Below are positions 51,182-60,295 of a stretch of DNA of 64,000 nucleotides, piece after piece. Under the pieces are notes generated by a model. It ran no database searches, was not told the origin of the DNA, and saw nothing but the letters and a program-made list of their open reading frames with translations. A program made the translations under genes and the position numbers. Source of the stretch: Alphaproteobacteria bacterium (GTDB lineage Bacteria; Pseudomonadota; Alphaproteobacteria; UBA2966); contig JABIFY010000092.1 in assembly GCA_018650465.1 (NCBI GenBank), forward strand, positions 79,477 to 143,476. Reading direction: 5' to 3'. Within the stretch, counting starts at the first letter, position 1. Each line of letters starts with the position of its first letter.

Positions 51182-53344
51182 TCAGGCAGCCTTGATGTCG
51201 GCAAGGAAGCCTTCGATTTCACGGCGGAACTTGTCAAATTCACCAGCCAGTTCCTCGGCTGAATTTTGAACGTTTCCGGATGCTTCGCCGGTCTGTTCTG
51301 CACCACTCTTTACCTTGACAATGTTCTGGGAAACTTCGGTTGTGCCGCTTGCCGCTTCCTGAACACTCCGGCTGATCTCCGCGGTTGCAGCCCCTTGTTC
51401 TTCAACTGCTGAGGCAATGTTGGTAGCAATTTCATTCATCTCGGCGATGGTTGTTGAGATACCTTCAATTGCCGACACAGCCTCATTGGTCGATCCCTGG
51501 ATGGCAGAAATCTGTACGCCAATGTCTTCCGTGGCCTTGGCCGTCTGGCTGGCAAGGTTCTTGACTTCCGAAGCCACCACAGCAAAACCCTTGCCGGCAT
51601 CACCGGCACGGGCCGCTTCAATGGTGGCGTTCAGTGCAAGCAGGTTGGTTTGCTCGGCAATGTCATTGATCAGATCAATAACCTCGCCTATTTGGCGGGA
51701 TCCTTCCGCCAGTTGCTGAATGGTATTATTCGTCGTGTTTGCAGCAACCACAGCCTTGCCCGAAATTTCAGCCGAGTGGCTCACCTGACGACTGATTTCG
51801 CCGATAGACGAGCTCAGTTCCTCAGATGCACTAGCGACGGTTTGCACGCTGACGCTGGCCTCTTCTGCAGCCGAAGCCACAGCGACACTTTCGGTTTCAG
51901 TATTTTTGGCGATATCCGACATAGACAGAGCCGAAGATTTCATTTGCTCTGATTGTGCCGCAACACTGCCAAGAGCCGTCTCCGCGACGTCCCCGAAATT
52001 GTTTGTCAGGGTTTCAATATGTGCCTGGCGCGTGGCCCGGGCTTCGTTGTCTGCGGCTTCGCGGTCACGCTCGGCCTGCTCCTGACGTTCACGTTCCACA
52101 GCGGCCTGTTTTTCTTCCTCTTCCAGACGAACCTTTTCGATGGCGTTCTGCTTGAAGACTTCAACAGCACGCGCCATGTCACCATTTTCGTCCGAACGTT
52201 CCAGCCCTGGGATATCAACTTCCAGATTGCCGTTGGTCAGTTCGTCCATGACATGAATGATGGCCTTGATTGGGCCAATGATGGAGCGGGCACTGACGAT
52301 GCTGACGAATGCTGCAATGACAACCCCTGCCAGCAGCAAAATCCACAACTCGGTGACAAGTGTCGAGGCATCATCAGCCGCACCGACACCATCTTTGACC
52401 AGCAAACCCCGCTGGTTCGCAACCATACCGCCGGCCCGCGTGCCGTCGTCGGCCATCTCACCGGACAGGATTGTCAGCAGTTTGCCCGCTCTGGGGGCTG
52501 CTTCGGAAACCAGGGTGTAGTTCGCCATATTCCATTTCTTTGAACCGCGAATGGCAAACATCTTTGGTGGCAATGATGCAAAATCTTTTCTGGCTTTCAC
52601 AATCTTGTTGAAAGAAGTCAGTTGGCCGGGCCGCAACAAGGATGCCGATTGACCGATTTCCTTAAAGGCCTTGTCGTTTCCTTTCCACAGCTTGTTGAAA
52701 TTGGTGGCAAATTTCTTTTCGCCGGTTAGCAAATATGCGCGGATGTTGGCAAGTCCCAGTCCCAGACTGCCGCGAAAGTTTGCCATGGAGATCAAAAGGC
52801 GACGGCGATCAGCTGTCGGCTCAAATGTTGCTTCCTGGTTGATCATGGCGGTGATTTCTTTGGAGAGCACGGCGGCACGTGGTGCTGCATCGGTCACCAG
52901 CATTTTTGTCGCCGGTTGTTCTTCAGCGCTGTGGGCAATCTTTTCGGTCTTTTCTTGCGCCAGCTTGAATTCAGCCAAGGTCGTCTTGAAGATGTTCCAA
53001 TTTTCAATATTGGCCGGAACGGTCCAGTTTTTCGAGTAGTTATCCATTTCAGCCGACGTTTTGGCAATGTCCTGCCAAACAGTGGCGCGTTGTTTTTTGA
53101 AGATTTCGTTCCCGGTCAGCATCCAGCCCCGCAATGCGGCGAGTGAGGAATTAATGTTGTTGACCATACCTGCACTGGCGGCTGCTGTTGGCATACGCAA
53201 TTCAACAATGCGTTGGGTCGTGGACTGCATGCCGTTGACTTGCCACATTGTAATGGCAATAGCTGCGACGAGGATAACGACAATGACTGTGTAACCAGCG
53301 ATGAGTCGCCCTCGAATGCCGATGCTGAATGACGGGGATTTCAT
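51182..53344 (-). CDS. Methyl-accepting chemotaxis protein
   Basis: From ATG 53344 the protein has 720 residues. TM1 is near residues 10-32 and TM2 near 325-345 ([22 protein letters not shown]). The large periplasmic sensor is all-helical, about 290 residues, compatible with a helical bimodular (HBM) domain. A HAMP linker follows ([24 protein letters not shown]), a coiled coil rich in Glu/Arg, and the signalling tip [31 protein letters not shown]. No C-terminal CheR/CheB pentapeptide is seen. HBM receptors bind organic acids, but the ligand here is unknown. The GTG at 53359 is an alternative start. Confidence 0.92.
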   Translation of the reverse strand: MKSPSFSIGIRGRLIAGYTVIVVILVAAIAITMWQVNGMQSTTQRIVELRMPTAAASAGMVNNINSSLAALRGWMLTGNEIFKKQRATVWQDIAKTSAEMDNYSKNWTVPANIENWNIFKTTLAEFKLAQEKTEKIAHSAEEQPATKMLVTDAAPRAAVLSKEITAMINQEATFEPTADRRRLLISMANFRGSLGLGLANIRAYLLTGEKKFATNFNKLWKGNDKAFKEIGQSASLLRPGQLTSFNKIVKARKDFASLPPKMFAIRGSKKWNMANYTLVSEAAPRAGKLLTILSGEMADDGTRAGGMVANQRGLLVKDGVGAADDASTLVTELWILLLAGVVIAAFVSIVSARSIIGPIKAIIHVMDELTNGNLEVDIPGLERSDENGDMARAVEVFKQNAIEKVRLEEEEKQAAVERERQEQAERDREAADNEARATRQAHIETLTNNFGDVAETALGSVAAQSEQMKSSALSMSDIAKNTETESVAVASAAEEASVSVQTVASASEELSSSIGEISRQVSHSAEISGKAVVAANTTNNTIQQLAEGSRQIGEVIDLINDIAEQTNLLALNATIEAARAGDAGKGFAVVASEVKNLASQTAKATEDIGVQISAIQGSTNEAVSAIEGISTTIAEMNEIATNIASAVEEQGAATAEISRSVQEAASGTTEVSQNIVKVKSGAEQTGEASGNVQNSAEELAGEFDKFRREIEGFLADIKAA

Positions 53345-53711
53345 ATCTTGTTGCTCCACAATTTATTTGGTTCTCGCATAAAGTAGAATATTGGAAAGAG
53401 TGTATCAACACCCTGAGTTGATAAACCCAGTATCCAGACTTTGACGTTCTGGGTTAATAAATATTGAGGCCGGGCAATGAGTCAAATGTTTTAATGAATG
53501 TTAAAGTTGCCACTAATTTATGTAAAAATTTAGCGAACTTGTGTCAAAGGCGCTATTTTCTATTTCAAAAGTCTAATAAACGTCGCGAAGCTGAAAATAC
53601 AACCATACCTGCCATTCAACGCCTGAAGCGGGGTTAATAAAATGCCCTGGTGGCTTGCGGCAATTGGTGAATAAGGCAGAATAAGAGAAATTTTGTCAGA
53701 GGAAAAAATTC
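53345..53711. other. Intergenic region between chemoreceptor and SDR genes
   Basis: About 370 AT-rich bases with divergent promoters. An inverted repeat, AACCCAG (53424-53430) and CTGGGTT (53449-53455), is the only clear structure and may be an operator. I could not identify a sigma-28 flagellar-type promoter for the chemoreceptor. No gene seen. Confidence 0.5.
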
Positions 53712-54470
53712 ATGAATCTTGAGAGCAAAGTCATTCTTGTGACCGGTGGCGGGCGTGGCCTGGGACAGGCCTATGCCCAGGCACTTGCGGCAGAGGGTGC
53801 CAAAGTGGTGGCTGGAGATATTCGCGATACAGGCGAAACGGTTGCTTCTGTTGAAGCCGCAGGTGGCGACATTTTGGGGCTTGATCTGGATGTCACGGAC
53901 ATGGCCAGTTGCCAGAATATGGCGGACAAAGCTGTCGAAAAATATGGCCGCATCGATGGCCTGGTTAATAACGCGGCCCTGTATGGGGACATCAGCGGCG
54001 GGCGCTTTAACGAATTGTCCGATGACCAGTGGGACCGGGTGATGGACGTCAACGTCAAGGGCATCTGGCAATGCTGCAAGGCCTGTGTCCCTGCCATGAA
54101 AGAGGCCGGTGGCGGCTCCATCATCAATATCTCTTCCCTGGCAGCGACCTATGGCATGCCTTACGCCATTGATTATGCAACTTCGAAGGCGGCCGTCATC
54201 GGCATGACCCGCAGCCTGGCGCGTGAGCTGGGGCGCAGCTGGATCAGGGTCAATGCTGTGGCCCCCAGTGCGGTGCTGACGGAAGGTACCAACGACTTTA
54301 TGGGCGAGGTCAAGGACAAGGCCCTGGCTGTGATCGCCGGTAACCAAAGCCTGCAAGCCAACCTGACAACAGATGATATGACCGGCACGATTATTTATCT
54401 GGCATCGGATGCCAGCAAGTTTGTCACCGGCCAGACCATCATGGTCGATGGCGGCAGCGTGATGTTGTAG
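53712..54470 (+). CDS. Short-chain dehydrogenase/reductase (classical SDR)
   Basis: The 252-residue protein has TGGGRGLG (cofactor), VAGDIRDTG with an Asp after strand 2 favouring NAD, VNNAALYGD, the catalytic Ser in INISSLAATYG, YATSK, and the C-terminal SKFVTGQTIMVDGGSVML. The substrate is unknown. It is followed 11 bases later by the split TPP decarboxylase, so it may reduce the aldehyde released by that enzyme (for example sulfoacetaldehyde to isethionate) or oxidise a hydroxy-acid feeding it. Both are inference. Confidence 0.9.
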   Translation: MNLESKVILVTGGGRGLGQAYAQALAAEGAKVVAGDIRDTGETVASVEAAGGDILGLDLDVTDMASCQNMADKAVEKYGRIDGLVNNAALYGDISGGRFNELSDDQWDRVMDVNVKGIWQCCKACVPAMKEAGGGSIINISSLAATYGMPYAIDYATSKAAVIGMTRSLARELGRSWIRVNAVAPSAVLTEGTNDFMGEVKDKALAVIAGNQSLQANLTTDDMTGTIIYLASDASKFVTGQTIMVDGGSVML

Positions 54471-54481
54471 GGACCGCAACT

Positions 54482-55036
54482 GTGGAGAACCAGGCGGGGG
54501 AGAACCAGGCGGGGGAGAACCAGGCGGCAAACTGGCCCGACGACGTCTATGCAGTGTTCAAAAGCCAGGGCATTCAGCAACTGGTCTATGTGCCAGATGC
54601 TGGTCATGCCCGCCTGATCGAACTGGCCATTGCCGACCCGGACATGCAAGCCACGGCATTGACCACAGAAGAAGAAGGTATTGCCTTGCTGGCCGGAGCC
54701 TGGCTGGGAGGGCAGCGTGGTGTCTTGTTGATGCAATCCAGTGGCGTCGGTAACTGCATTAACATGCTCAGCCTGACCAACACCTGCCGCTTCCCCTTGC
54801 TGACCCTGGTGACCATGCGCGGCGAATGGGCCGAGTTTAATCCCTGGCAAGCCCCTATGAGCAAAGCCACGCAGTCCTCGCTGGAAAATATGGGTGTGCA
54901 ATGCTTTCGCCTCGAAGATCAGGCAGAGGTCGCACAAACGGTCGACGCCGTGGCCACCCAGGTTTTTGCCGGTGATCAGGCCGCCGCAATTCTGTTGGGC
55001 CAGAAGCTGATCGGCAAGAAGGAGTGGTCGAGATGA
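54482..55036 (+). CDS. TPP-dependent decarboxylase, PYR-domain subunit (sulfopyruvate decarboxylase alpha-like)
   Basis: From GTG 54482 (AGGGA upstream) the protein has 184 residues. After an N-terminal GENQA repeat comes a TPP-enzyme PYR domain: DDVYAVFKSQGIQQLVYVPDAGHARLIEL, then the catalytic Glu in TALTTEEEGIALLAGAWLGGQRGVLLMQSSGVGNCINML, and LTLVTMRGEWAEFNPWQAPMSKATQ. The GVGNCINML block is typical of sulfopyruvate/phosphonopyruvate decarboxylases (ComD, Ppd N-half). The partner PP subunit overlaps its stop (ATGA). Confidence 0.85.
   Translation: MENQAGENQAGENQAANWPDDVYAVFKSQGIQQLVYVPDAGHARLIELAIADPDMQATALTTEEEGIALLAGAWLGGQRGVLLMQSSGVGNCINMLSLTNTCRFPLLTLVTMRGEWAEFNPWQAPMSKATQSSLENMGVQCFRLEDQAEVAQTVDAVATQVFAGDQAAAILLGQKLIGKKEWSR
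54485..54529 (+). repeat. 15-bp tandem repeat at the start of the TPP decarboxylase subunit
   Basis: gagaaccaggcgggg occurs at 54485-54499 and 54500-54514, with a third copy (two mismatches at its end) at 54515-54529. The unit encodes E-N-Q-A-G in frame. It adds a disordered N-terminal tail not expected in the family. Confidence 0.92.
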
Positions 55037-55629
55037 CGGATATGATCAGGCCCTTCGGCACCCTCGATCGGCGTGAGGTCGTCGCGGAATTACTGCGCGA
55101 CCGCGAGGACTTGTTGTTGGTCACAGGCCTCGGCTCGCCCACTTACGATGCCGCCGCCGTGGAAGATCATCACGCCAACTTTTATCTTTGGGGGGCCATG
55201 GGTGGCGCGGCTTTAATGGGTCTCGGTCTGGCTTTGGCCCAACCATCGAGGCCGGTGCTGGTCATAACCGGAGATGGTGAACAACTCATGGGCCTGGGCG
55301 GTCTTGCGACCATTGCCGTAAAAAAACCGGCCAATCTCAGCATCGTCGTGCTGGACAATGGTCACTATGGCGAAACCGGTATGCAGACCAGCCATACAGG
55401 GTATGGCCTGAAATTACCGGAAGTCGCCACGGCCTGTGGTTTTGCTGAGAGTGTCGAAATCGAAGAGATGCCTGGCGTTGAACATTTGCGTGGCCAGCTT
55501 CATGGCAACGCGCCTGGTCCAAGGTTCGCCAGTGTACGCATCGCCCCAACCTCGCCCGAACGCATCCTGCCGTCGCGCGATGGTGTGCGTATCAAAAACC
55601 GTTTTCGCGATCATCTGGGCCCGTTTTAA
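55033..55629 (+). CDS. TPP-dependent decarboxylase, PP-domain subunit (sulfopyruvate decarboxylase beta-like)
   Basis: From ATG 55033 (GGAG eight bases upstream) the protein has 198 residues. The thiamine-diphosphate motif is VITGDGEQLMGLGGLATIAVKKPANLSIVVLDNGHYGETG, a GDG...N motif for Mg-TPP, preceded by HANFYLWGAMGGAALMGLGLALAQ. This matches ComE and the C-terminal half of phosphonopyruvate decarboxylase. With the upstream subunit it should decarboxylate a 2-oxoacid bearing a sulfonate, phosphonate or similar group. The precise acid is not proven. Confidence 0.87.
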   Translation: MTDMIRPFGTLDRREVVAELLRDREDLLLVTGLGSPTYDAAAVEDHHANFYLWGAMGGAALMGLGLALAQPSRPVLVITGDGEQLMGLGGLATIAVKKPANLSIVVLDNGHYGETGMQTSHTGYGLKLPEVATACGFAESVEIEEMPGVEHLRGQLHGNAPGPRFASVRIAPTSPERILPSRDGVRIKNRFRDHLGPF

Positions 55630-55647
55630 AGCTCGTAGGCACAACTT

Positions 55648-56532
55648 CTATTCGACTTCCTTCAGGACCCAGTCACGAAAGGCGGCGATGCGTGGCACCT
55701 CTGCCTGGTCACTGGGGTAGACGACATAAAAATCGTAACTCTCCGGCGCCTCCAGGCCGCAAGGAATTTCCAGTCGACCGGCCTTAAGATGTTCGTCAAC
55801 AAAAGCTTTGGGCACCAGGGCCACGCCCAGTCCGGAAATGGCCGCTTCGATGGCGACGGCACTGGATTCAAACTTTGATCCTTTTTCCGGATCGGGGTGT
55901 TTGATGCCGAGAGCGTTAAGCCAACTGCGCCATTGCCCCATTGTGGGCATAATGTGAATCAGCGGCGCGTGTTTGAGGCTCTCAGTATTGCTGAGAGCTT
56001 CGCCTTTGTCCGAAAGCAATCCAGGTTTGTAGACCGGCACCAGTTCTTCAGACATCAGAAAATGACTGGCCAGGCCAGACCAATGACCCGACCCGCTGCG
56101 GATCGCCATATCAATATCCGTGCGATGCAGGTCAACAAGGTCGGCGGACGAGCTCAGGCGGACTTCGATGTCAGGAAAGGCAAGCTGAAATCTGGCCAGG
56201 CGTGGCATCAGCCAGCCAATGGTCAAAGCCGGTGCGGCGCTGATGGTCAGGGGGTGGTTTTCGGATTGGCGCATCAACATGCCGGATGCATTGCTCAACT
56301 GTGTCAGGGCATCCTTCACCGGCGTCAGATATATCTTGCCCTCCGGGGTCAGGGCCACACCACGGCCCGGTCGATCAAACAGCGCCAGGCCCAGATAAGC
56401 TTCCAGTGATTTGATGGCATGGCTGATGGCCGAGGGCGTCAGGTTTAGCTCAAGGGCTGCTTCATTGAAACTGAGCAACCGCCCGGCAGCCTCAAATACG
56501 CGCAAGGTGTTCAGCGGGGGTAAAGTGTTCAT
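55648..56532 (-). CDS. LysR-family transcriptional regulator (GcvA-like)
   Basis: The 294-residue protein has the helix-turn-helix LLSFNEAALELNLTPSAISHAIKSLEAYLGLALFDRPGRGVALTPEGKIYL and the effector domain ISAAPALTIGWLMPRLARFQLAFPDIEVRL. This pattern is typical of the alphaproteobacterial GcvA-like group, many of which control amino-acid or metabolite catabolism. It is convergent with the TPP decarboxylase genes and may regulate them or the hydroxyacid-dehydrogenase genes on the other side. Confidence 0.92.
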   Translation of the reverse strand: MNTLPPLNTLRVFEAAGRLLSFNEAALELNLTPSAISHAIKSLEAYLGLALFDRPGRGVALTPEGKIYLTPVKDALTQLSNASGMLMRQSENHPLTISAAPALTIGWLMPRLARFQLAFPDIEVRLSSSADLVDLHRTDIDMAIRSGSGHWSGLASHFLMSEELVPVYKPGLLSDKGEALSNTESLKHAPLIHIMPTMGQWRSWLNALGIKHPDPEKGSKFESSAVAIEAAISGLGVALVPKAFVDEHLKAGRLEIPCGLEAPESYDFYVVYPSDQAEVPRIAAFRDWVLKEVE

Positions 56533-56717
56533 GATATATCCAATACATGAAAATAATTCATGATATGCACGAAAATTGATCGTTTGAATATTCTGAGTTA
56601 AAGCAATAAATCCTTTATATCAACAGTTACAGAGAGCCAATCTACAATCAGGTGGTTTCGATTATCAAAGAAAATTCACTTGTTAAATGTTTGGCCAAAC
56701 AGATAAAGGAATGAAAA

Positions 56718-56906
56718 ATGAATATCTCGACCGCTGGTTCCGAAAGATACGATCTCGGCAATTTGAAGTATGATGCCAATGGATTTATCGATTATGACTA
56801 CTACCAGGCACGTGGACGGAGATTGCAGGCAAGGTCCTTCGGCAGTTTTTTCCAGCAAGCAGGACGCTATCTGGCCAGGGATTATCTGGCGGGCTTCAGA
56901 CGTTAA
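56718..56906 (+). CDS. Small protein of 62 residues with Arg-rich C-terminus
   Basis: ATG 56718 follows AAAGGAATGAAAA, a good ribosome site. The protein MNISTAGSERYDLGNLKYD... ends with ARGRRLQARSFGSFFQQAGRYLARDYLAGFRR, an amphipathic, Arg-rich helix pattern seen in small alphaproteobacterial proteins (DUF1127 or RSP_7527-like groups). These are linked to RNA binding or stress in some species. Family membership is a guess from the pattern. It has its own AT-rich upstream region next to the divergent LysR gene. Confidence 0.55.
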   Translation: MNISTAGSERYDLGNLKYDANGFIDYDYYQARGRRLQARSFGSFFQQAGRYLARDYLAGFRR

Positions 56907-56914
56907 AGGGGGCG

Positions 56915-57745
56915 TCAGCCAAATCCGTACAGCTCAGCCGGATTGTCCACCAGGATCCGGTTTCGTGTGGCGTCGTCATCGGCCCAGTACAGCAGTAAAT
57001 CCAGCAAATCGGCCTCATCATATTTGCCATGGTGATTGGGATGGGGCCAGTTGCTGGCCCACAGCATCCGTTCGGGCGCTGCCGCCACCAGGGCCCGGGC
57101 TGATGCATCCAGATCATCCCAGCGTGGTGCACCGTTCAACCCGGACTCGTAAGGCGCTGACAGTTTGACCCAGCAGTTACCCGCATCGATCAAGTGCAAC
57201 AGGGCCTTGAACGAAGGATGGTCCAGGGGTACCGGATCCATAAATCGCCCCACATGATCGACCACCAGGGTGGCGGGCAGGCGGGAAAGCTGTTCGTGAC
57301 GGTCGGCAAAATCCCGCCCGTTCATTTGCAGCTGAATATGCCAGCCATGTTCAGACACCTTGTGGGCCACTGGTTCCAAAGTTTCCCATGGCACAGCCGC
57401 CCCTGCCAACATGAAAAAACGGGCCCCACGCGCCCCGGCCGCCGTCAGCTTTTCCAGATCGAGGTCTGTTGTTGCCTCGTCGACCACAACAACCAACCTG
57501 CAATTATTGCCAAAGTCTTTGGCCATTTCCAGCTGACATGTGTTGTCCCGGCCATAGGTTGAGGGCTGCACAATCACCACACGTTCCAGCCCCAGCCTTT
57601 GCTGCAAAGCCTTGTAATCATCAGCACTGGCATCGGGCGGCGTGAAGGCGGCACTGGTGGCCGTCTCATACCGGGTCGCATCATAAAAATGCATATGGGT
57701 GTCACAAGCCCCTTTGGGCGTCTTCAGGTCAGGCAGGCGCAACAT
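56915..57745 (-). CDS. Amidohydrolase-family TIM-barrel hydrolase (2-pyrone-4,6-dicarboxylate lactonase-like)
   Basis: The 276-residue protein begins PKGACDTHMHFYDATRY with the HxH metal motif. It continues with ERVVIVQPSTYGRDNTC, LQMNGRDFADRHEQLSRLPATLVVDHVGRFM (an Asp-His pair) and ERMLWASNWPHPN with further catalytic residues, ending NPAELYGF. This is the COG3618 group including LigI, which opens the ring of 2-pyrone-4,6-dicarboxylate, and lactone hydrolases of sugar pathways. It is divergent from the 2-hydroxyacid dehydrogenase gene; a lactone or dicarboxylate substrate is likely. Confidence 0.85.
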   Translation of the reverse strand: MLRLPDLKTPKGACDTHMHFYDATRYETATSAAFTPPDASADDYKALQQRLGLERVVIVQPSTYGRDNTCQLEMAKDFGNNCRLVVVVDEATTDLDLEKLTAAGARGARFFMLAGAAVPWETLEPVAHKVSEHGWHIQLQMNGRDFADRHEQLSRLPATLVVDHVGRFMDPVPLDHPSFKALLHLIDAGNCWVKLSAPYESGLNGAPRWDDLDASARALVAAAPERMLWASNWPHPNHHGKYDEADLLDLLLYWADDDATRNRILVDNPAELYGFG

Positions 57746-57856
57746 GTTTAATTCCCGGTCCAGATTGATCCATAGTCGATTACTGTCTCGATAAGTCGAA
57801 TAGCGTCTCGATTATAGGCACGAATGATGGAATAATCCTGCTCAAATCATATCGGA

Positions 57857-59053
57857 ATGCCCTGTCCCTTTATTTCTGAGGCCCCTGCCGTGACCGGATC
57901 AAAAGCTCTCGAGAAATGCGTCAATATTGAAGACCTGCGCCGACTGGCCAAGTCAAAACTCCCTGCGCCCATTTTCCACTTCGTTGATGGCGGGGCCGAG
58001 GAAGAAGTGACCATGCGCCGTAACATCAGCGCCTTTGATGATTATGAAATCGAAACCGAATATGCCGTTGACGTCAGCTCCATCGATACGTCGACCACGG
58101 TACTGGGTCAAAAAATTGACTGGCCGGTGATGACGGCACCCACCGGAACGGTTGGTCTGGTACGGGCCGGGGGCGAACTGGATGCGGTGCGGGCGGTGGC
58201 AAAGTCGGGCACCATTTACACCCTGTCCTGTATGGCCAATGTCACTCTCGAAGAAGCGGCAGCGGCATCGGACGGTCCCAAAATGTTTCAGGCCTATACC
58301 TTTCGCGACCGTGGCATCACTCGTGAGTTTCTGGCCCGCATGAAGGATGCCGGTTATGAGGCCTTGTGTTTGACCTATGATGTGCCGGTCATCGGTATGC
58401 GGGAACGCGATCAGAAAACCGGTATGAAAATGCCACCGCAATTTTCCCTGAAGGAGTTGTTCCAGTTTGCCATTCGGCCGGAGTGGGTTTGGCGATATCT
58501 CACCGGACCCAAATTCAGCATTGGCAATGTGGACAGGTACATGGGTGGCGATAGCAGCGATGTGTCGACGGTGATGAAATTTGTGAACAGTCAGTTTGAT
58601 CCCAAGGCAACCTGGAAAGATGCAGAAGGCCTCATCGCCGACTGGGATGGGCCGGTTGCCATCAAGGGCATTATGACTGCCGCCGACACCGACCGCGCCC
58701 GCGATGTGGGTGCGACGGCGGTGATTGTTTCCAACCATGGCGGGCGGCAACTGGACGGTGCCCCGGCGGCAGTTGACCGACTGCAAACGGTCGTTGAAGC
58801 CAATGATGGTGCTATGGAAGTTATTCTGGACGGCGGCATCCGTCGTGGTCAGCACGTGGTCAAGGCACTGGGCATGGGCGCAGATGCTTGCATGATCGGG
58901 CGACCTTATTTGTATGGCATGGGGGCAGGTGGCGAGGCCGGTGTCAGCCGGGCCCTGACGATCTTGCGGGAACAGTTCGAGCGCTCCATGGCGCTCAGCG
59001 GTTTTGTCTCTGTCAGTGATATCAGTCGCGACCGAGTTACCCGGCGCTCTTAG
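57857..59053 (+). CDS. FMN-dependent 2-hydroxyacid dehydrogenase (LldD/glycolate-oxidase family)
   Basis: The 398-residue protein matches the family along its length: VNIEDLRRLAKSKLPAPIFHFVDGGAEEEVTMRRNISAFDDYEIE, PTGTVGLVRAGGELDAVRAV, QAYTFRDRGITREFLARM, catalytic Lys in GPVAIKGIMTAADTDRA, base His/Arg in VIVSNHGGRQLDGAPAAVDRL, and LDGGIRRGQHVVKALGMGADACMIGRPYLYG. It oxidises an (S)-2-hydroxyacid, likely passing electrons to the respiratory chain. L-lactate is the commonest substrate, but an unusual acid is possible given the lactonase-like neighbour. Confidence 0.9.
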   Translation: MPCPFISEAPAVTGSKALEKCVNIEDLRRLAKSKLPAPIFHFVDGGAEEEVTMRRNISAFDDYEIETEYAVDVSSIDTSTTVLGQKIDWPVMTAPTGTVGLVRAGGELDAVRAVAKSGTIYTLSCMANVTLEEAAAASDGPKMFQAYTFRDRGITREFLARMKDAGYEALCLTYDVPVIGMRERDQKTGMKMPPQFSLKELFQFAIRPEWVWRYLTGPKFSIGNVDRYMGGDSSDVSTVMKFVNSQFDPKATWKDAEGLIADWDGPVAIKGIMTAADTDRARDVGATAVIVSNHGGRQLDGAPAAVDRLQTVVEANDGAMEVILDGGIRRGQHVVKALGMGADACMIGRPYLYGMGAGGEAGVSRALTILREQFERSMALSGFVSVSDISRDRVTRRS

Positions 59054-59976
59054 CTAACAAGAATGCGGTATCCCACTCTGGGAAAATGAACACAGACTTG
59101 TCCCACCTGTGGATCTTCTCGCAACACCGCAATCGAATCCCTGTTCAGGATATGTAAACTGCCACTGACAACCGGGTCGCCGCCATCTTCATCTGGCGTA
59201 ACACCAACGAGTTGCCCGCCTGATAATCCAAGAGGATCAGTGCTGTCGATATCCTGTTGGAATTCAGGTGAGGCGTCTTTGGCAATTTCCAGTGCCTCCG
59301 TCGAAGGCATCCCGGTGCTGCTGCCGTGGCCAATATCGCGCACCCGAATTTCCCAGGCCTCGAGTGCCGGGAATTCAGACAGAAACCCTGGACCGCCTCG
59401 CCAACGTCCGCGCAGGAACCAGACCAGGTAATAACAAAAGGCATCGGGCAAGCCTGGCTTGTCACCAAGGATGAAGGGACGACCGGTCTCCAGGCGCTGA
59501 TTGATCCAACTGAACTGCGCGCGAACCTGTGATATCAGGTGTGGAATGTCCCGGGCGACAGCATGCAGGTCGACATTTTCCCCCAGATAAAGGCGGCTGC
59601 GATCACGGGCAAAATCCTCAGGGATGCTGTCCGCTGTTGCCGACAACACCAGTTTGATCATCGTTGTGAACAAGGGACCATCCGTCCAGCGGCTGATGCC
59701 CCAGCCAAGACCATCCGTATCACCTGGAAAAAAGGTCGGTTCAGGATAACGCCGTTCCAGCTCGCGCATGATGCCCTGGCTGTCGCAAAAAATATCTGCA
59801 CCAAACTGCATGACGGGCGTGCGCCGATAGCCGCCGGTTAATGGCATCAAATCAGGTTTTGGCGGAATACGTGGAATCTCCACCGAACGCCAATCCAGGT
59901 TTTTGAAACCCATCCCCGTCCGTACTTTTTCAGCTACGGGCGATTGCGGGTAGTGATGGAAGATCAGTTCAGTCAT
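59050..59976 (-). CDS. Glutathione S-transferase-like protein
   Basis: From ATG 59976 the protein has 308 residues. The N-terminal thioredoxin-fold half reads MTELIFHHYPQSPVAEKVRTGMGFKNLDWRSVEIPRIPPKPDLMPLTGGYRRTPVMQFGADIFCDSQGIMRELERRYP, with the Ser of SPVAEKV and the QS/DS glutathione pocket; an alpha-helical half follows. A C-terminal part with an added insert makes it longer than typical GSTs (about 210-230). The frame to 60117 adds 47 residues without family match. Its stop overlaps the dehydrogenase stop by 4 bases (convergent). Confidence 0.82.
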   Translation of the reverse strand: MTELIFHHYPQSPVAEKVRTGMGFKNLDWRSVEIPRIPPKPDLMPLTGGYRRTPVMQFGADIFCDSQGIMRELERRYPEPTFFPGDTDGLGWGISRWTDGPLFTTMIKLVLSATADSIPEDFARDRSRLYLGENVDLHAVARDIPHLISQVRAQFSWINQRLETGRPFILGDKPGLPDAFCYYLVWFLRGRWRGGPGFLSEFPALEAWEIRVRDIGHGSSTGMPSTEALEIAKDASPEFQQDIDSTDPLGLSGGQLVGVTPDEDGGDPVVSGSLHILNRDSIAVLREDPQVGQVCVHFPRVGYRILVS

Positions 59977-60169
59977 GGGAATATGTATTTCTGAAGAAGT
60001 GGATAAAGCTGGTGCGAAAGCTGCTATGAGACAGCATTGGCTGTGCACTCTACTATCTGGTCCGAGACATGCAACCAGGGACAAGAGACTACGGATGCGA
60101 GGCAAATTTATTGCCACCTGAACGTCGACGGATCACCTTCCTTGCAGCCTTTGAGCGTGACTCTATCGT

Positions 60170-60188
60170 GAATAAATAATATTTATTC
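60170..60188. promoter_or_regulatory. Palindromic operator candidate upstream of the DJ-1/PfpI gene
   Basis: GAATAAATA (60170-60178) and TATTTATTC (60180-60188) are perfectly complementary around one central A, making a 19-base palindrome about 110 bases before the start codon. The regulator is unknown. Confidence 0.5.
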
Positions 60189-60229
60189 TTGCAAGTTTTA
60201 CCAACTTTTTGTAGATATTGCTTTTCAGG

Positions 60230-60270
60230 TCAGGATCCGGTCCAGCATTTTGCTGGTGCCGGGACCCTGA
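60230..60270 (+). promoter_or_regulatory. Leader hairpin before the DJ-1/PfpI gene
   Basis: Three nested pairs, TCAGG/CCTGA, CCGG/CCGG and CCAGC/GCTGG around ATTTT, form a long interrupted hairpin 26 bases before the ATG. Without a poly-U tail it could be a leader structure; no known riboswitch is recognised. Confidence 0.4.
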
Positions 60271-60295
60271 ATTTATTCACATCCGGAGATGAACA

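Noticed and set aside
53634-54530. Long minus-strand open frame (about 298 residues) starting with PPGSP repeats
   Set aside because: It is antisense to the SDR gene and the start of the TPP subunit, both with full family motifs. The PPGSP pattern is only the reverse reading of the 15-bp repeat.
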